Notes: generated from the sequence alone by a model not told the origin. A stretch of DNA of 64,000 bases from Mycolicibacterium arenosum (GCF_024320865.1 NZ_JANDBD010000015.1:1-64000); one strand, 5' to 3'. Shown: positions 41,685-50,996, counted from the stretch's first letter. Program-made: numbers and translations.

Positions 41685-42344
41685 TCAGTCGCGCCCCTGC
41701 CACGTGCAGACGCACGCCTCGTTGCCTTCCGGGTCGGCGAGCACCCAGAACGCCGGCGCCGCACCCGCGTCACGCATGACGCCGCCCGCGGCGAGCGCCG
41801 CGTCGATGCGTGCCTGCGCGTGCTCGGGCGGGACGTCGACGTCGAGGTGGATTCGATTGCGATCGCGGTGCCGCGGGGCGTCCATCTGCTGAAACCAGAT
41901 CGTCGGACCGCGCCGCAGCGGGTCCAGCAGGGCGCCGTCGGGCAGGTCCGGCGGACCGGGATCGCCGACGTAACCGGTGACGGCCTGCCAGAACGGCCGG
42001 ATCAGCGGGATGTCGAGCGCATCGATCGCGATCTCGACGTTCTGCGGTACCGCGTCGCCGTGTCCGGGCGCCGTCCGGACGGCACCGCTGATCGCCCGGG
42101 CCAGCCGCAGGTCGTGGTCGGTGACCGTCCCGACCGCGGCCGTGTGCAACCGCAGCACGACGCGGTCGGCGAGCAGGTCCACGCTGAGGTGTCCGTCCGC
42201 GTCCCCCGCCGCCGCCACGGCCACCTGCGCGGTCGACGCCGCGTCCGCGAGCGAGGCGACGGGCACGTGGCTGATCAACACTCCGAGGATCAGCCGCCAG
42301 CCCAGCGGGTCGGCGATCGCCGAGATCTCGCCGCGGGAGGTCAC
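41685..42344 (-). CDS. Fusion of pterin-carbinolamine-dehydratase-like and VOC domains
   Basis: In the 219-residue protein, the N-terminal half (about 1-95, GWRLILGVLISHVPVASLADAASTAQVAV ... HLSVDLLADRVVLRLHT) resembles 4a-hydroxytetrahydrobiopterin dehydratase, though the full EHHP signature is missing. The C-terminal half (about 105-219, EIAIDALDIPLIRPFWQAVTGY ... RIHLDVDVPPEHAQARIDAAL ... WVLADPEGNEACVC) is a glyoxalase/VOC domain with His and Glu at metal-ligand places. The activity is unknown. The GTG overlaps the upstream transporter stop as GTGA. Confidence 0.75.
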   Translation of the reverse strand: MTSRGEISAIADPLGWRLILGVLISHVPVASLADAASTAQVAVAAAGDADGHLSVDLLADRVVLRLHTAAVGTVTDHDLRLARAISGAVRTAPGHGDAVPQNVEIAIDALDIPLIRPFWQAVTGYVGDPGPPDLPDGALLDPLRRGPTIWFQQMDAPRHRDRNRIHLDVDVPPEHAQARIDAALAAGGVMRDAGAAPAFWVLADPEGNEACVCTWQGRD

Positions 42345-43822
42345 AGCTCGCCCGCCTCGACCGCCTCTCGGGTGTGTTGCGCGGTGGCGATCTGGCGCGC
42401 CGAGAAGCCGATCCAGAAGGCGGCGACACCGACGATGATCGCTATCCCGGCGACCCACAGCAGCGAGTAGGTGTAGCCGTATCCGAGCGCGTCGAGCTGG
42501 GCCGGTGTCATGTCCTTCACCGGGCCGGTGGTCCCGCCCAGGTACAGCGTGCGCGACGTCTGCACCGCCATGATGACGACCAGCACCACCGGTCCACCGA
42601 GGTTCTGCACCATCAGCGTGATCGCCGACACCGGGCCGATTTCACGCGGTCCCACCTCGGCGACGGCGCACAGCGGCAGGATCACCGCGATACCGCCGAT
42701 GCCGAAGCCGCCGATCACGATGGGGAAGAACAGGTCCGGGAAGTACGGGATGTCGCGGGTCAGGGTCGAGCCGTAGAGCATCGCGGCGAGGACGAACAGG
42801 CCGCCGCCGATGATCAGCCACCGCGGCGCGATGCGTGGAGCCAACTGCGCGGCCACCACCGTGCCGACGGCGAAGGCGACGGCGAACGGGATGAAGCAGA
42901 TCCCGGCCTGGAGCGCCGAGTAGCCGAGCACGTCCTGGACGAGCAGGCCGATCATCACGGTCAGCGTGAGCATGACTCCGCCCGCGAGGAACAACGTCAC
43001 GAACGTCATGACCCGGTTGCGGTTGTCGAAGACGGAGAACGGCACCAGAGGATTGGCGGCGACCCGCTCCACGAACAGGAACCCGAGGAAGAACGCCGCC
43101 GAGGCGACGCCTGCTCCGATCACCCAGGGGTCGACCCAGCCGCGCACCGGTCCCTGGGTGAAGACCAGGACCGCCGACGTGCAGCCGAGCGTGGCCAGCA
43201 GCGCGCCGGAGATGTCGAGTTTCAGCCGCTCGTGCCGGGTTTCGTTGATCCGCAGCACCGCGATGACGATGATCACGATGCCGATGGGCACGTTGATGAG
43301 GAACGCCAGCCGCCAGGAGATGACCGTCAGCGCGCCGCCGAGGACCAGCCCGAGTACCGAGCCGAGGCCCTGCATCGCCGCCGACACGGCGAGGGCCTTG
43401 TTCCTGGCCTGGCCCACCGCGTAGGTCGTCGCGATCAGGGCGAGCCCGGTCGGGGCCGCGACGGCCGCTCCGGTGCCCTGCACGATCCGGGCCACCACCA
43501 GCGTGACGCCGTCGTTGGCCAGCCCGCATACCAGCGAGGCGATGGTGAAGACGCCGACGCCGGAGAGGAACGCCCGCTTGTGGCCGATGGCGTCGCCGAC
43601 CCGACCCCCGAGCAGCAGCAGCCCGCCGAAGGCCAGCACGTAGCCGGTGATGACCCAGCTCTTGGTGGCGTCGGAGAGGTCGAGGTCGGCCTGCATCTGC
43701 GGCAGCGCGACGATGACGATCGTGCCGTCGAGCGTCGACATCAACTGCATGCCGGTGATCGCGACGATCGCAGCGCCGAGAACCGACGACGACAGCCTTG
43801 TCGTACTGCGCTCGGCAGACAT
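42341..43822 (-). CDS. EfpA-like MFS drug exporter (paralogue)
   Basis: The 493-residue MFS protein of the 14-helix DHA2 type has DGTIVIVALPQMQADLDLSDATKSWVITGYVLAFGGLLLLGGRVGDAIGHKRAF (motif A and neighbours). It is closely similar along its length to the next upstream gene, including SRTLYLGGTTGPVK near the C terminus, so the two are tandem paralogues. ATG at 43822; the minus-strand -10 TAGGGT (43831-43836) is 8 nt away, implying its own promoter. Confidence 0.9.
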   Translation of the reverse strand: MSAERSTTRLSSSVLGAAIVAITGMQLMSTLDGTIVIVALPQMQADLDLSDATKSWVITGYVLAFGGLLLLGGRVGDAIGHKRAFLSGVGVFTIASLVCGLANDGVTLVVARIVQGTGAAVAAPTGLALIATTYAVGQARNKALAVSAAMQGLGSVLGLVLGGALTVISWRLAFLINVPIGIVIIVIAVLRINETRHERLKLDISGALLATLGCTSAVLVFTQGPVRGWVDPWVIGAGVASAAFFLGFLFVERVAANPLVPFSVFDNRNRVMTFVTLFLAGGVMLTLTVMIGLLVQDVLGYSALQAGICFIPFAVAFAVGTVVAAQLAPRIAPRWLIIGGGLFVLAAMLYGSTLTRDIPYFPDLFFPIVIGGFGIGGIAVILPLCAVAEVGPREIGPVSAITLMVQNLGGPVVLVVIMAVQTSRTLYLGGTTGPVKDMTPAQLDALGYGYTYSLLWVAGIAIIVGVAAFWIGFSARQIATAQHTREAVEAGEL

Positions 43823-43830
43823 GAGGCCCA

Positions 43831-43836
43831 ACCCTA
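43831..43836 (-). promoter_or_regulatory. -10 box TAGGGT of the EfpA paralogue
   Basis: TAGGGT on the minus strand lies 8 nt from the ATG at 43822 in the 45-bp gap after efpA, so the paralogue can be expressed separately. Confidence 0.4.
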
Positions 43837-43867
43837 CCGAGTCGCGGTGACGCGCCCCCGTGAGGAG

Positions 43868-45466
43868 CTAGTCGACCTTAGGCTCGGTGTGCCCAACGGT
43901 CGAGCCGAGCTCTCCTGCGTCCAACGCGTCCTTGACCTCCTGCGCGTGCGCGACCTCGGAGGCGGTGTAGGTGATGAAGAGCGCCACCACACCGACGACG
44001 ACGGCGACACCGGCGACCCAGAGCAGGCCGTAGGTGTAGCCCTGATCCAGCGCGTGCAGTTGGGCGTCGGTCATGTTCTTGACCGGGCCGGTGGTTCCGC
44101 CGAGGTAGAGCGTGCGCGACGTGATGACGGCCTGGATGATCGCGAGGACCACGGGTCCGCCGAGGTTCTGCAGCATCAGGGCGATGGCCGACACCGGACC
44201 GATCTCGTCGAGACCGACACCGGCGATCGCCGACACCATCAGCGGAACGACGATCATGCCGATGCCGAAGCCGCCGACCGTGATGGGCAGCACCAGGTTC
44301 GGGAAGTACGGGATGTCGCCGTTCAGCGTCGATCCGTAGATCATCGCCGCGAGTACCGCCACCCCGCCGATGAGCACCAGCAGGCGCGGGGCCAACACCG
44401 ACACCAGGTGCGTGGAGACGCCGAGACCGATGCCGAGCGCGATGACGAACGGAATGAAGCCGATACCCGCCTTCAACGCGCTGTAGCCCATGATGTCCTG
44501 CACGTACAGGCCGATGAGCACGGTCAGCGTGAACATGACGCCGCCCGCGAGGAACACCGACGCGAACGTCGCCACGCGGTTGCGCTCTCGGAACAGGCTG
44601 AACGGCACCACCGGGTTGACCGCGGTGCGCTCGACGAAGAGGAACGCCGCGAACAGGACGAACGCCGCGAGGCACGAGCCCAGGGTCAGCGCCGACGTCC
44701 AGCCCTTCTCGGGCCCCATGGAGAAGCCGAACACGGCCGCGGTGCAGGCGAGCGTCGCGAGGATGGCACCGGCCGCATCGAGCTTCATCCGCTCTTTGAA
44801 CGTCTCGGTCAGCGTGGTGCGGGCCAGGTAGATCATCACCAGGCCGACCGGGACGTTCACCAGGAACGCCCAGCGCCACGACACCTCGGTCAGGGCGCCG
44901 CCGACGACGAGGCCCATCACCGAACCGACGCCGGTCATGGCGGCGAACACGGCGGTTGCGGCGTTGCGTGCGGGGCCCTTCGGGAACGTGGTGGCGATCA
45001 GTGCGAGGCCCGTCGGCGACGCGATCGCCGAGCCGACGCCCTGCAGCAACCGCGCGGTGACGAGGGTGGCCTCGTTCCACGCGATGCCGCACAGGATCGA
45101 GGCGATCGTGAAGAGCGCGACGCCGACGATGAACGTCCGCTTGCGCCCGATGGTGTCGCCGAGGCGGCCGCCGAGCAGCATCAGGCCGCCGAACGTCAGC
45201 ACGTAGGCCGTGATGACCCAGCTGCGGCCGGCGTCGGAGAGGCCGAGTTCGTCCTGAATCTGCGGGAGCGCGACGATCGCGACCGTGCTGTCCATGGTGG
45301 CCAGCAACTGCATGCCGCCGATCGCGATGACCGCGGCGAGGAAGCGACGCGAGGGCAGCCACGAGGGGTACCAGCCGGCGCGCTCTTCAGCGCTCTGCCC
45401 GATGTTGATGGGGGCGTTGTCCCCTGCGGCGGCTGCGGCGCGCTCTGCATCATTGAGAGCCGTCAT
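43868..45466 (-). CDS. efpA: MFS efflux pump EfpA
   Basis: The 532-residue DHA2-type exporter starts MTALNDAERA and runs through WLPSRRFLAAVIAIGGMQLLATMDSTVAIVALPQIQDELGLSDAGRSWVITAYVL, matching M. tuberculosis EfpA closely as I recall it, and lies at the same place beside cysG and proS. EfpA is an essential inner-membrane exporter linked to drug tolerance and lipid transport. Minus-strand TAAGGT is 8 nt before the ATG, inside a TTAC...GTAA dyad (45473-45486). Confidence 0.94.
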   Translation of the reverse strand: MTALNDAERAAAAAGDNAPINIGQSAEERAGWYPSWLPSRRFLAAVIAIGGMQLLATMDSTVAIVALPQIQDELGLSDAGRSWVITAYVLTFGGLMLLGGRLGDTIGRKRTFIVGVALFTIASILCGIAWNEATLVTARLLQGVGSAIASPTGLALIATTFPKGPARNAATAVFAAMTGVGSVMGLVVGGALTEVSWRWAFLVNVPVGLVMIYLARTTLTETFKERMKLDAAGAILATLACTAAVFGFSMGPEKGWTSALTLGSCLAAFVLFAAFLFVERTAVNPVVPFSLFRERNRVATFASVFLAGGVMFTLTVLIGLYVQDIMGYSALKAGIGFIPFVIALGIGLGVSTHLVSVLAPRLLVLIGGVAVLAAMIYGSTLNGDIPYFPNLVLPITVGGFGIGMIVVPLMVSAIAGVGLDEIGPVSAIALMLQNLGGPVVLAIIQAVITSRTLYLGGTTGPVKNMTDAQLHALDQGYTYGLLWVAGVAVVVGVVALFITYTASEVAHAQEVKDALDAGELGSTVGHTEPKVD

Positions 45467-45472
45467 GCCGGG

Positions 45473-45486
45473 TTACCTTACAGTAA
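45473..45486. promoter_or_regulatory. efpA promoter with TTAC-N6-GTAA dyad
   Basis: TTACCTTACAGTAA contains inverted TTAC/GTAA arms and overlaps the minus-strand -10 TAAGGT of efpA. It could be a repressor site; the protein is unknown. Confidence 0.3.
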
Positions 45487-45499
45487 TCTTAGAAATCCT

Positions 45500-46714
45500 T
45501 TAACCGGCGAAGGCGGCGACGGACCCGATCACGATGATCGCGGGGGGTCGAATCCCCTCTTCGCGAATGCGTTCCGGAGCGTCGGCGAGCGTCGCGCGCA
45601 GCGTTCGCTGTGCGGCTGTCGTCCCGTGCTGAACCACCAGGACCGCAGTATCCGCAGGTCGACCGCCGTCGATGAGCACGCGCGAGAACAACTCGATTCG
45701 TTCGACGGCCATCAGCAGGACGATCGTCCCGGACAGCTGAGCCAGCGCATTCCAATTCACTAACGATTCGGGGTGGTCGGGCGCAACATGGCCGCTGACC
45801 ACGACGAACTCGTGGGTGACGTGCCGGTGGGTGACGGGCACCCCGGCGAGAGCGGGAACACCTATGGCACTTGTCACACCCGGCACGACGGTCACCGGAA
45901 TGCCAGCCTCCGCGCACGCCAGCACCTCCTCGTAGCCGCGCGCGAAGACGAACGGATCGCCGCCCTTGAGCCGGACGACGAACTTGCCCTCCCTGGCCCG
46001 CTCGACGAGCACGGCGTTGATGGCGTCCTGCGCCATCGCCCGGCCGTACGGGATCTTGGCGGCGTCGATGACCTCGACGTGCGGGCCGAGTTCGGCCAGC
46101 AGCTCGGGCGGGGCGAGCCGATCGGCGACGACGACGTCGGCCTGCGCCAGCATGCGCCGACCCCGCACGGTGATGAGCTCGGGATCGCCGGGGCCGCCGC
46201 CGACGAGTGCGACGCCGGAGTACAGCGGCTCGTGCGAGTCCGCGGTGATCATCACCCCGGTCTGCAGGGCCTCTCGCAGCGCGTTGCGCACCGCGGCCGA
46301 GCGCCGGTGCTCACCGCCCGCGAGGACACCGACTGCGAGGCCGTCGTACTCGAACGACGCCGGCGTGACGGCCGAGCCCTCGACGGCGATGTCGGCACGG
46401 ACGCAGAAGATGCGCCGCCGGTCCGCTCCGGCGACGATCGCCTCGTTGACGTCCGCGTCGTCGGTGGCGGCGATCACGTACCAGGCGCCGTCGAGGTCGG
46501 CGTCGTCGAAGTCGCGCAGCGTCAACGTGATTCCGGGGGTCTGACTCTGCAGCGCCTCGACGGCGGGGGTCGCGGCCCTGGTGACGACGTGGACGTCGGC
46601 GCCGTTGGCGAGCAGCAGCGGCAGCCGGCGCTGGGCGACCGTTCCGCCACCGACCACGACCACCTTGCGCCCGGCCAGCCGCAGGCCGACGAGGTAGGCG
46701 TTCTCCGAAGTCAC
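45500..46714 (-). CDS. cysG: Siroheme synthase / uroporphyrinogen-III methyltransferase
   Basis: The 404-residue protein fuses an N-terminal precorrin-2 dehydrogenase domain (about 1-150, GRKVVVVGGGTVAQRRLPLLL) to a C-terminal SUMT domain (about 165-404, LVGGGPGDPELITVRG, VVADRLAPPELL, RLKGGDPFVFARGYEE). It makes precorrin-2 and sirohydrochlorin, feeding siroheme for sulfite/nitrite reduction and cobalamin. The GTG at 46714 overlaps the cobB stop as GTGA. Confidence 0.94.
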   Translation of the reverse strand: MTSENAYLVGLRLAGRKVVVVGGGTVAQRRLPLLLANGADVHVVTRAATPAVEALQSQTPGITLTLRDFDDADLDGAWYVIAATDDADVNEAIVAGADRRRIFCVRADIAVEGSAVTPASFEYDGLAVGVLAGGEHRRSAAVRNALREALQTGVMITADSHEPLYSGVALVGGGPGDPELITVRGRRMLAQADVVVADRLAPPELLAELGPHVEVIDAAKIPYGRAMAQDAINAVLVERAREGKFVVRLKGGDPFVFARGYEEVLACAEAGIPVTVVPGVTSAIGVPALAGVPVTHRHVTHEFVVVSGHVAPDHPESLVNWNALAQLSGTIVLLMAVERIELFSRVLIDGGRPADTAVLVVQHGTTAAQRTLRATLADAPERIREEGIRPPAIIVIGSVAAFAG

Positions 46715-48075
46715 CCGGCGAGCCTAGATGCCGCGCTCACGAATCGGTACGCCGCATCGGGATGGGCGGCGGCGTGCGTGTGCAGGTAGGCCGCGTGCAC
46801 CCCGCGATGCACGGCACCGTCGGTGACGTTCGCGCCACCCGCACCCCGGAACGCCCAGGCCGGTTCGTACGACCGCGCGAAAGTGACTGCGGTGCGGTGG
46901 AATTCATGCCCGGTGGATCGCGTTCCCACCGCGTGCACCGAGGACTCGGCCGGAGCCACGGCGTCGCGGTAGCCCAGCGTCAGCCGCTGCGTGAAGTGCG
47001 CGGCACCCGAGAGCACCCCGCACATCGGCGCACCGTCCAAGTGGTCCACCAGGTAGGTGAGCCCCGCACACTCGGCGTGGATCGGCGCTCCGGCGTCGGC
47101 GAGGACGTGGATCTGGCGGCGGACCGTCTCGTTGGCCGACAGTTCGGCGCCGTACTCCTCGGGGAACCCGCCGGGCAACACGACGGCGGCGGCGCCGGGC
47201 GGCAGCGCTTCGGTCAGCGGGTCGAACGCGACGACGTCCGCCCCTGCGGCACGGAGCAATTCGGAGTGCTCGGGGTAGCCGAAGCTGAACGCCCGCCCGG
47301 CGGCCAGCGCGACGGTGACCCCGGAGGCGACCGGTTCGGCGAACGCGGGGTCCCACGGCGCCGCGTCGACGCTGGCGCCCGCTGCGCGCACGATCGCCTC
47401 GATGTCGACGTGACGGGCCACCAGGTCCGTCATCGCGTCGACGGCGTCGCGGGCGAGGCGACCGTGCTCGACGGCGGTGACCAGGCCGAGATGCCGCGAC
47501 GGAACCGACAGTTCGTCGGCACGCGGAATGGCACCGAGCACCTCGACGCCGGCGTGCTGACACGCCTGCCGCAGCACCTCGGCGTGCCGCGGCGACCCGA
47601 CGCGGTTGAGGACGACGCCGACGATGCGGGTCGCGGAGTCGAAGGTCGTGAAGCCGTGTAGCAGGGCCGCGACGCTGTGGCTCTGTCCGCGGGCGTCGAC
47701 CACCAGCACCACGGGCGCCCCGAGCAGACCCGCGACGTGCGCCGTCGATCCGCGCGCGACCGCGCCGCCGTGCGGGTCGATACGACCGTCGAACAGGCCC
47801 ATCACGCCCTCGACGACGGCGATGTCCGCACCCGCGGAGCCGTGCCGGTAGAGCGGGCCGATCAGGTCCTCACCGACTAGAACGGAATCCAGGTTGCGGC
47901 CCGGCCTACCCGTCGCCAACGCGTGGTAGCCGGGGTCGATGAAGTCGGGCCCCACCTTGAACGGCGCCACCGCGTGGCCGGCCCTGCGCAGCGCGCCCAT
48001 GAGACCGGTGGCGATCGTCGTCTTGCCGCTGCCGGACGCGGGTGCGGCGATGACCACCGCAGGAACACTCACCAT
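46711..48075 (-). CDS. cobB: Cobyrinic/hydrogenobyrinic acid a,c-diamide synthase
   Basis: The 454-residue ATP-dependent amidotransferase has the dethiobiotin-synthase-like ATPase half (AAPASGSGKTTIATGLMGALRRAG; FKVGPDFIDPGYH) and a class I glutaminase half (LPGGFPEEYGAELS; catalytic Cys in HAECAGLTYL). It amidates the a and c side chains of the corrin. The ATG at 48075 and GTG at 48072 are both possible; the GTG overlaps the cobO stop as GTGA. Confidence 0.93.
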   Translation of the reverse strand: MVSVPAVVIAAPASGSGKTTIATGLMGALRRAGHAVAPFKVGPDFIDPGYHALATGRPGRNLDSVLVGEDLIGPLYRHGSAGADIAVVEGVMGLFDGRIDPHGGAVARGSTAHVAGLLGAPVVLVVDARGQSHSVAALLHGFTTFDSATRIVGVVLNRVGSPRHAEVLRQACQHAGVEVLGAIPRADELSVPSRHLGLVTAVEHGRLARDAVDAMTDLVARHVDIEAIVRAAGASVDAAPWDPAFAEPVASGVTVALAAGRAFSFGYPEHSELLRAAGADVVAFDPLTEALPPGAAAVVLPGGFPEEYGAELSANETVRRQIHVLADAGAPIHAECAGLTYLVDHLDGAPMCGVLSGAAHFTQRLTLGYRDAVAPAESSVHAVGTRSTGHEFHRTAVTFARSYEPAWAFRGAGGANVTDGAVHRGVHAAYLHTHAAAHPDAAYRFVSAASRLAG

Positions 48076-48683
48076 TCGATCCCGCGTTGTCCCTTGCGCC
48101 CGGCGTCCATCGGGTGCTTGATCTTCGTCATCTCGGTCACCAGATCGGCGGCGTCCAGCAGTGCCGGCGGAGCGTCCCGGCCGGTGATCACCACGTGCTG
48201 CCTGCCGGGCCGATTCGCCAGCGCTGCAACGACTTCCGCGACGTCCACCCAGCCCCACTTGAGTGGATAGGTGAACTCGTCGAGCACGTAGAAGTCGTGG
48301 CGCTCCTCGGCGAGGCGGCGCGCGATCTCGGCCCAGCCGTCGGCGGCGGCGGCCGCGTGGTCGATCTCGTCGCCCTGTTTCCGTGACCAGGACCAGCCCG
48401 ACCCCATCTTGTGCCACTCCACGGGACCACCGACCCCGCTCGCCTCGTGCAGCGCGCCCAACTCGCGGAACGCCGTCTCCTCGCCGACCTTCCACTTGGC
48501 GCTCTTGACGAACTGGAAGACCGCGACGTCGAAACCCTGGTTCCACGCGCGCAGCGCCATGCCGAACGCGGCGGTCGACTTGCCCTTGCCGGGACCGGTG
48601 TGCACCGCGAGCAACGGGGCGTTGCGCCGTGCCCTCGTGGTCAGTCCGTCGTTCGGAACGGCGACCGGTTGTCCCTGCGGCAC
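48069..48683 (-). CDS. cobO: Cob(I)alamin adenosyltransferase, CobO/BtuR type
   Basis: The 204-residue protein has the CobA/CobO P-loop (HTGPGKGKSTAAFGMALRA) and FYVLDEFTYPLKWGW, with TGRDAPPALLDAADLVTEM. It transfers adenosyl from ATP to the corrinoid cobalt. It lies between the chelatase-like gene and cobB, matching M. tuberculosis. The GTG start is one base after the upstream stop codon. Confidence 0.94.
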   Translation of the reverse strand: MPQGQPVAVPNDGLTTRARRNAPLLAVHTGPGKGKSTAAFGMALRAWNQGFDVAVFQFVKSAKWKVGEETAFRELGALHEASGVGGPVEWHKMGSGWSWSRKQGDEIDHAAAAADGWAEIARRLAEERHDFYVLDEFTYPLKWGWVDVAEVVAALANRPGRQHVVITGRDAPPALLDAADLVTEMTKIKHPMDAGRKGQRGIEW

Positions 48684-48684
48684 G

Positions 48685-50529
48685 CTACGCCGCCTCCGAC
48701 CTGACCAGCCGCGTCAGCGAATCAGCGCGCAGTTGCGCCAACCGCACCGCGGGTGCCCCGAGCTGACGCGCGAGGTCCTCGGCCAGCCCGAGCCGGATGT
48801 AGGACGTTTCGCAGTCGACCACGACCGCGGCCGCGCCCTCGGCGACCAGCCGCGCCGCGGCCGCCCCGGTCCGGCCCAGCGGGTCGGGTCCGCCCGTCGC
48901 GCGGCCGTCGGTGAGCACCACCACCAGGCAGCGGCGCGCCCGGTCTCTCGTTCGTTCGCGGACGACCACGTCGCGCGCCGCCAGCAGGCCCTGCGCCAGC
49001 GGCGTCTTCCCGCCGGTGTCGAACCGGGTCAGCCTGCGACTGGCGATGTGCACCGACGACGTCGGCGGCAGCAGCACCGTCGCGTCCTGGCCGCGGAACG
49101 TGATGACCGCGACCTTGTCGCGGCGCTGATAGGCGTCACGCAACAGCGAGAGCGTCGCACCCCCCACCGCCGCCATGCGGTCGCGGGCGGCCATGGAACC
49201 GGACGCGTCGACGACGAAGATGACCAGATTGCCCTCGCGCCCCTCGCGGACCTCGCGACGCAGGTCGGGCACTCCCACGCGGACCGCCCCCGGCGCGTCC
49301 TGCCTGCCCGCCGCCGCCAGCAGCGTGCCGAACACGTGCAGGCCGTAGCCGGAGTCCACGGCCCCCGTGGCGGAGATGGCCTTACCGGTCCGGTTGCGCG
49401 CGCGGGACCGCCTACCGGGCGCACCGTCGCCCACTCCGGGGACCACCAGGGCCCTGGTCCGGAACGACGCCGACGGCGGCGCGTTGCTCCGGGTGGGCGG
49501 CGGCTTCCCCGGTGACTCACCCTGCGGCACATCGTGATCCGATGACCCGTTGGAACTCCCGCCTGCGGGCGGGTCGGGCTCGGGTTCCGGCTCGGACTCG
49601 GGTTCAGCGTGCTCCCCCGCGTCCGCCATCGCCTGATCAAGGGTCTCCTCGTCGAGGCCGGGGTCGTCGAAGGGGTCCCGTCTGCGGCGGTGCGGCAGCG
49701 CCAGTTCCGCGGCGACGCGCACGTCCTCCTCGGCGACGGTGTCGGCCCCGCGCCAAGCGGCATGCGCCACGGCTGTGCGGGCGACCACCAGGTCGGCGCG
49801 CATGCCGTCGACGTCGAAGGCCGCGCACAGGGCGGCGATGCGACGCAGCTCGGTGTCGGGCAGTGTCACCTCACCGACGGTGGCCCGCGCCGCGGCGACC
49901 CGGTGAGCCAGATCGGCGTCCTCGTCGGCGTAGCGGGTGGCGAAGGCCTCCGGGTCGGCCTCGAAGTCCATCCGGCGGCGGATCACCTCAACGCGAACAT
50001 CGACATCACGCGAGGCCGCCACATCGACGGTCAACCCGAATCGGTCCAACAGCTGCGGACGCAGTTCGCCCTCTTCGGGATTCATGGTGCCGATCAACGT
50101 GAACCGCGCCTCGTGGCTGTGCGAGATGCCGTCGCGTTCGACGTGCACCCGACCCATGGCGGCGGCATCGAGGAGCACGTCCACCAGGTGGTCGTGCAGC
50201 AGGTTGACCTCGTCGACGTACAGCACACCACCGTGCGCCCGTGCCAGCAGACCCGGCGAGAAGGCGTGCTCACCGTCGCGCAGCACGCGCTGCAGGTCGA
50301 GCGAGCCGACGACGCGGTCCTCGGTTGCCCCGATCGGCAGTTCCACCAGGCGGGCGTCCGGATCGATCGCGCTCAGCACGTCGGCGAGCGCGCGCACGGC
50401 CGTCGACTTGGCGGTGCCCTTCTCACCGCGGATGAGTACCCCGCCGATCTCGGGTCGGACGGCGCACAGCAGCAGCGCCAGGCGCAGCCGGTCCTGTCCG
50501 ACGAGCGCGCTGAACGGGTAGTGGGTCAC
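48685..50529 (-). CDS. Mg/Co-chelatase-like AAA+ and VWA protein
   Basis: The 614-residue protein has an N-terminal MoxR/ChlI AAA+ module (IRGEKGTAKSTAVRAL, VLYVDEVNLLHDHLVDVLLDAAA), an acidic/proline linker (about 330-400) and a C-terminal von Willebrand A domain with MIDAS (VDASGSMAARDRM). This ChlI-ChlD fused layout is found beside cobO in mycobacteria (Rv2850c). A role with a CobN-like subunit in cobalt insertion is plausible, but CobN is not in the window. GGAGG precedes the GTG at 50529. Confidence 0.88.
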   Translation of the reverse strand: MTHYPFSALVGQDRLRLALLLCAVRPEIGGVLIRGEKGTAKSTAVRALADVLSAIDPDARLVELPIGATEDRVVGSLDLQRVLRDGEHAFSPGLLARAHGGVLYVDEVNLLHDHLVDVLLDAAAMGRVHVERDGISHSHEARFTLIGTMNPEEGELRPQLLDRFGLTVDVAASRDVDVRVEVIRRRMDFEADPEAFATRYADEDADLAHRVAAARATVGEVTLPDTELRRIAALCAAFDVDGMRADLVVARTAVAHAAWRGADTVAEEDVRVAAELALPHRRRRDPFDDPGLDEETLDQAMADAGEHAEPESEPEPEPDPPAGGSSNGSSDHDVPQGESPGKPPPTRSNAPPSASFRTRALVVPGVGDGAPGRRSRARNRTGKAISATGAVDSGYGLHVFGTLLAAAGRQDAPGAVRVGVPDLRREVREGREGNLVIFVVDASGSMAARDRMAAVGGATLSLLRDAYQRRDKVAVITFRGQDATVLLPPTSSVHIASRRLTRFDTGGKTPLAQGLLAARDVVVRERTRDRARRCLVVVLTDGRATGGPDPLGRTGAAAARLVAEGAAAVVVDCETSYIRLGLAEDLARQLGAPAVRLAQLRADSLTRLVRSEAA

Positions 50530-50533
50530 GTCG

Positions 50534-50989
50534 TCAGCCTCCGGGGCTTCGCAGCATCGGCACGTGGGGAATGCCGTCGTCGAGGAACTCGTCACCGTCG
50601 CGCACGAAACCGTGCCTGGCGTACATCTCCTCGAGATAGGTCTGGGCGTCGATGCGGCACGGGTAGTCGCCGACCTCGGCGAGCGCCGCCTGCATCAGGC
50701 GGTTGGTGTGTCCGTGGCCGCGGTCGGCGCGCTTCGTGCACACCCGCCCGATCCGGAACACCTTCTCCCCGCCGGGATGCTCCTCCATCAGGCGCAGCGT
50801 CGAAATCACCTGTCCTTCAGCGTTTTCCAGCCAGAAATGCCTAGTCTCGGCAAGCAGGTCCCGGCCGTCCAGCTCGGGATACGGTGTCGCCTGCTCGACG
50901 ACGAAGACCTCGACGCGCAGCTTCAACAGTTCGTAGAGCGTCGCCGCATCGAGATCCTTGGCCCAGCTGCGCCTCGGTACCAGCGACAC
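50534..50989 (-). CDS. GNAT acetyltransferase, ElaA type
   Basis: The 151-residue protein matches ElaA-like GNATs: ELLKLRVEVFVVEQATPYPELDGRD, then the acetyl-CoA loop RIGRVCTKRADRGHGHTNRLMQAAL. The target is unknown. It stops 4 nt before the chelatase start and lies 7 nt downstream of mqo, so it is likely co-transcribed with both. Confidence 0.85.
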   Translation of the reverse strand: MSLVPRRSWAKDLDAATLYELLKLRVEVFVVEQATPYPELDGRDLLAETRHFWLENAEGQVISTLRLMEEHPGGEKVFRIGRVCTKRADRGHGHTNRLMQAALAEVGDYPCRIDAQTYLEEMYARHGFVRDGDEFLDDGIPHVPMLRSPGG

Positions 50990-50996
50990 GTCGCCT

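Noticed and set aside
42374..45763. A 1129-codon open frame antisense to the two EfpA-type genes
   Set aside because: Its residues are an Arg/His/Asp-rich mirror of the real membrane proteins, and it has no domain. High GC content keeps antisense frames open.
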